Source: Caprimulgus europaeus (lineage: Eukaryota; Chordata; Aves; Caprimulgiformes; Caprimulgidae). From it: a DNA stretch of 64,000 nt. Made by a program: the position numbers and the translations under genes. Each line of letters begins with the position of its first letter. Position 1 is the stretch's first letter. The stretch is from the NCBI GenBank assembly GCA_907165065.1, contig OU015528.1:73265474-73329473 (forward strand), read 5' to 3'. Shown in pieces: positions 60,801 to 64,000 of the stretch. The notes under the pieces are model-generated. The model worked only from the letters and a program-made list of their open reading frames with translations. It made no database searches and was not told where the DNA came from.

Positions 60801-63800
60801 TGTTTGCTGCTAACCTAAAAAAAGCTTTCTCTAGACTAGTTTGGTTAGTTTCCACTCAGCTGTATCAGTTGCTTTAATAAAAGGTGTTACATTTTCCTAC
60901 AGATTTGGTAAATGGGCTGAGCAGAGCAATTGTGAAGAGCAAAGGTAACCGTGAGTTCATATGGATGAGATATATTTATCTAAGAAATATTTCTAAGAAA
61001 TGCAATGTTTTTCATCCATACAAAAAGACATCAACAGTGATACCTTCCATAAGGTCTTCTGTGTAGCTCTAACAAGGGAAAACAGTGTATGAGAACAGGA
61101 TATTATTATTATGAATGCAGAACTAATAGTACATCCATATTATAGATATAGAGGAGAAAATACTGTACAGAAATACAAAGGATAGAAATAGAAAAAAAGA
61201 TTCTAATAATGATTCAGCTGGACTTCTTATAGTTGACATTACATAGCATATGCCCTAATAGACATATTTCTTAGCTAAATTGCACTTATAACCAGCAAAT
61301 ATGAATTTGTTTTGCTGTTTGACCTTTGCGCTTGAATTCAGCAAAGCTCCATACAAAAATCTTGCCAACAAATCAACACAAGATCAAAATCACATTTCTT
61401 ATTTCTCTCAATGCTATTGTTATAATCTTAACATGCAACTGTTCGAGTTTTATTTTTTTTACTTATACATACACTATTTTATATTATGTAGGAAAAGAAA
61501 TTTTGTGCTGGAAATCCAGGTCTTGGGTGTGTCTGTACTTAGTTTATCTACTTTGAAAGCCTCCTCAAGGGCTGTGCCTGATTGATAGGTTGCCGCCCAT
61601 AATGAGCTGAACATGAGGCAGATCTTACTCCCAGCACACATTCTCCTCTTTCAACATGTACTTGCTCTGGGACAGTTATTTGGCATGAGTAAGACAGTTG
61701 AAATGAAAGAATAACTTGTAAAGATTTTGAAGCCTCAGCTTAACGCTTTTTGGTAACAATAATATTTAAAGATGACAAAACCAGTTAGAACTAGGTGGAA
61801 CATCAATCATTTTAGAACTGCAATTTGAACCTCAATGTTGGTCACACATATGTTGATCCATATTAGCCTTCGACCAGGTAAATCTAGAGTAAACTAATGC
61901 AAATGATGTGACTGGAAGGCTTGGGAGAGGGTTCTTATTTAACCAAATTTCTTGAAAACAATGCAGTTATCAGTGTTATATTTAAACAATAAGTTATATT
62001 TGCACAAAAAGACAAGTATCACATGCTGTCCAAGAAAATCTGATGGTAATCAGAGAGAAATAGAATTGAAAAGATGTAACTTTACGTCTATCAAAATATA
62101 TATATGCAGCCAAAGAAATAAATAAAGAGTAGCTAAAACTAAAGAAATGCAAAACTGAAGTTTTACAAGAAACAAGAGCTCAAAACATCTGTCTGTCTGT
62201 TTAACTCAATCAATATCATAGTCATTTTTTGTATATGTCATAACTTTCAAATATCTTTTGGAGGTCCCAAACCTTTCGGCACTTTCATTTTGGTTACTTC
62301 TGTTGGGTGTGTAGACTTGAGGATAGGTTCAGGCACGGCACTTACAGGCATACCACAGTTATTTCTTAGCTAGTGTATATAGGCATGGACTGGGACAAGT
62401 ATATTGTGAGGATCTATCCCATCATCACATGGGATAGATGAAGATATATGGCAAGATCTAGGCTAAGATATTTTCACATACAGCAGTACAGTTAGTTGCC
62501 TGATGAGTGTCTGCTAACCAGATTGTCATCAGTGAAGTGCAGAAGTGTTAAGTTCTGCTGTTCTTTGAAACAAACCGATCCTCAGTATTGCTGATTTACC
62601 ATAATATTGAGCTAGTTTTTTTCCTCAGATTTTATACATTTTCCTGCTCATGTTTTTCTCCGAATAATTATTAATTTATTATTAACACAATAATCTCACT
62701 TCTCTGTTTCCACCTTCTGATGCACAAGTTATTGTTCTATGTGCTCTCTCACAGATTAATGGCAGCAGCTGCTACTCAGTACTAGCTGCAGCTAGATCAC
62801 AGGCTGAGTCAAGTCACATTGTTGGTTATGTATGTCTAATGACACATGAAAGTTTAAAATTTCCACAGCCAGTTGACCAGGACACTATATTACCTCTAAT
62901 TTACATATTTGTTAACCATCAACTTAATTTCTGCAATTCATTTTTAAAGATGAAATCACATTTCAGCCATGTTCCCCATGCTCTGCATGGATGCCATATT
63001 GATCTCCTGAGCAGAGGTCCTGGGTTTCAGACTTTATTGACTTTATTGTGATTATATTCTATCACAGCCATCTGTGCCTGCTGGCACCACTAAGCTTCTC
63101 ATCAGTAGTTAAGGATTCCTGCACTCAGATGTCCTTTTTTGCAGATACGTTGCACATCTGTTTAGAGCAATAACTCAGTATTTGTCACCTATTAAGACAC
63201 TGGGGGTTTTTTTAGCCACCAACTGCAGAGGCAGAGGCAAAAGTTTTAGATGCTTCAATCTGAAAATCTGTGTCACAGGGTAAAGTCTTCTTTACAAAAC
63301 ACACATCCATATAGTAAAACAAATTTATCTTTCCAAGGAGGACCGTGAATCTTGATCAACATCAATATGGCACTAAACCACTGTTGAGTTAATTAGTTTT
63401 AAGTTTTAAGTCTTCTTTTAAGCACACAATGTCTGAAAGATCCAAAGCTGGATTTCATCCTAGACATTAACTCCTTAGTTTCAGTGAGTGTTTGTACATT
63501 TCATGAAGTCTTGACATGACAGATAAAGGAAAAGACTCTGTGAAATGGATGCAGATGATTTTTTTCCTCTCCTGTTTTTTCCATTAACACTGTAATGGCT
63601 CAAAAATGAGAAGAAAAGATCCACTATCAGCAACTATTTAAAGACTACTTCTGCATGGATCATTTGTAGAGCCATTAGAGCAGGTCTGTCACTTAACTCC
63701 GTATTGAGAGGGAAATCTAACATGTCTCCAACTAGTTCAGGATTTACTCCCTTAAGTGTTCACTTTGGGTTGCTCAAAAAACATTTGCATACAACGTCAC

Positions 63801-64000
63801 TGGGTCTGATAGGAAAAAAACTAAATGTAGACCCTCAGGAGAGGAAAGAATAGCCATCTCTGAGTTTTCCTTCAGTACCTCTGAAAAGGTACTGTAAGAC
63901 CCTCACCTAAAAGTTAGGTCCCAAGAGCCAATTTCTTCCTTTCCGTTTACATCCTACTTTTCCTTGTTAATGTCCTAACAATTCTACTATGAAGCACCTG
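57896..64000. other. Unannotated AT-rich sequence, no gene seen
   Basis: About 6.1 kb to the end of the window without a supported gene, RNA or recognised mobile element. An exact hairpin lies at 62412-62439. Confidence 0.6.
62412..62439. repeat. Perfect 11-bp inverted repeat, 6-base loop
   Basis: ATCTATCCCAT and ATGGGATAGAT are exact reverse complements separated by CATCAC. The pairing does not extend further, so this is a short isolated hairpin rather than a miRNA-length stem. Confidence 0.9.

Overview
This window looks like bird nuclear DNA without genes: a gene desert or the inside of a very long intron. The main evidence is several CR1 LINE copies with the avian 3' end (a short unit close to ATTCTATGA), together with long terminal repeats of types I recognise as common in bird genomes. 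The background is AT-rich and has no CpG-island-like stretch. I found no functional protein gene, no convincing exon chain, and no tRNA, rRNA, CRISPR array or operon-like structure. No open reading frame outside the repeats exceeds about 144 codons, which is roughly the longest expected by chance in this much AT-rich sequence.

Layout. 0-6 kb: unannotated sequence with a 5'-truncated CR1 at about 3.06-3.53 kb (minus). 6.1-6.3 kb: a long perfect AGAGG tract. 7.4-8.0 kb: a solo endogenous-retrovirus LTR (minus) with an exact 5-bp target duplication. 8-17 kb: mostly unique AT-rich sequence with faint ancient repeat traces near 11.0 and 15.1 kb. 17.5-19.1 kb: the largest mobile element, a CR1 carrying most of a reverse transcriptase now broken by stops and frameshifts. 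19-27 kb: unique sequence, one decayed palindromic element (24.55 kb), a possible MIR-type SINE (26.5 kb) and a poly(A) run. 27.5-28.5 kb: two CR1 copies of different age side by side. 32.2-36.1 kb: a repeat cluster of old CR1, shortened LTR (plus), second LTR type (minus) and a very old LINE tail (minus). 45.6-46.6 kb: a very old CR1 reverse-transcriptase relic. 48.4, 50.1 and 57.8 kb: further ancient short elements.

Nothing here works together as a pathway. The history readable from the sequence is layered transposition: decayed palindromic elements and very old LINE relics, then mid-age CR1 copies, then younger CR1 copies and LTRs. No previously undescribed biological system is visible. 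The best targets for follow-up are the palindromic relics, the long pentanucleotide tract, the LTR pair and two splice-acceptor-linked reading frames of doubtful reality. Family assignments rest on remembered consensus features and were not checked by a database search.
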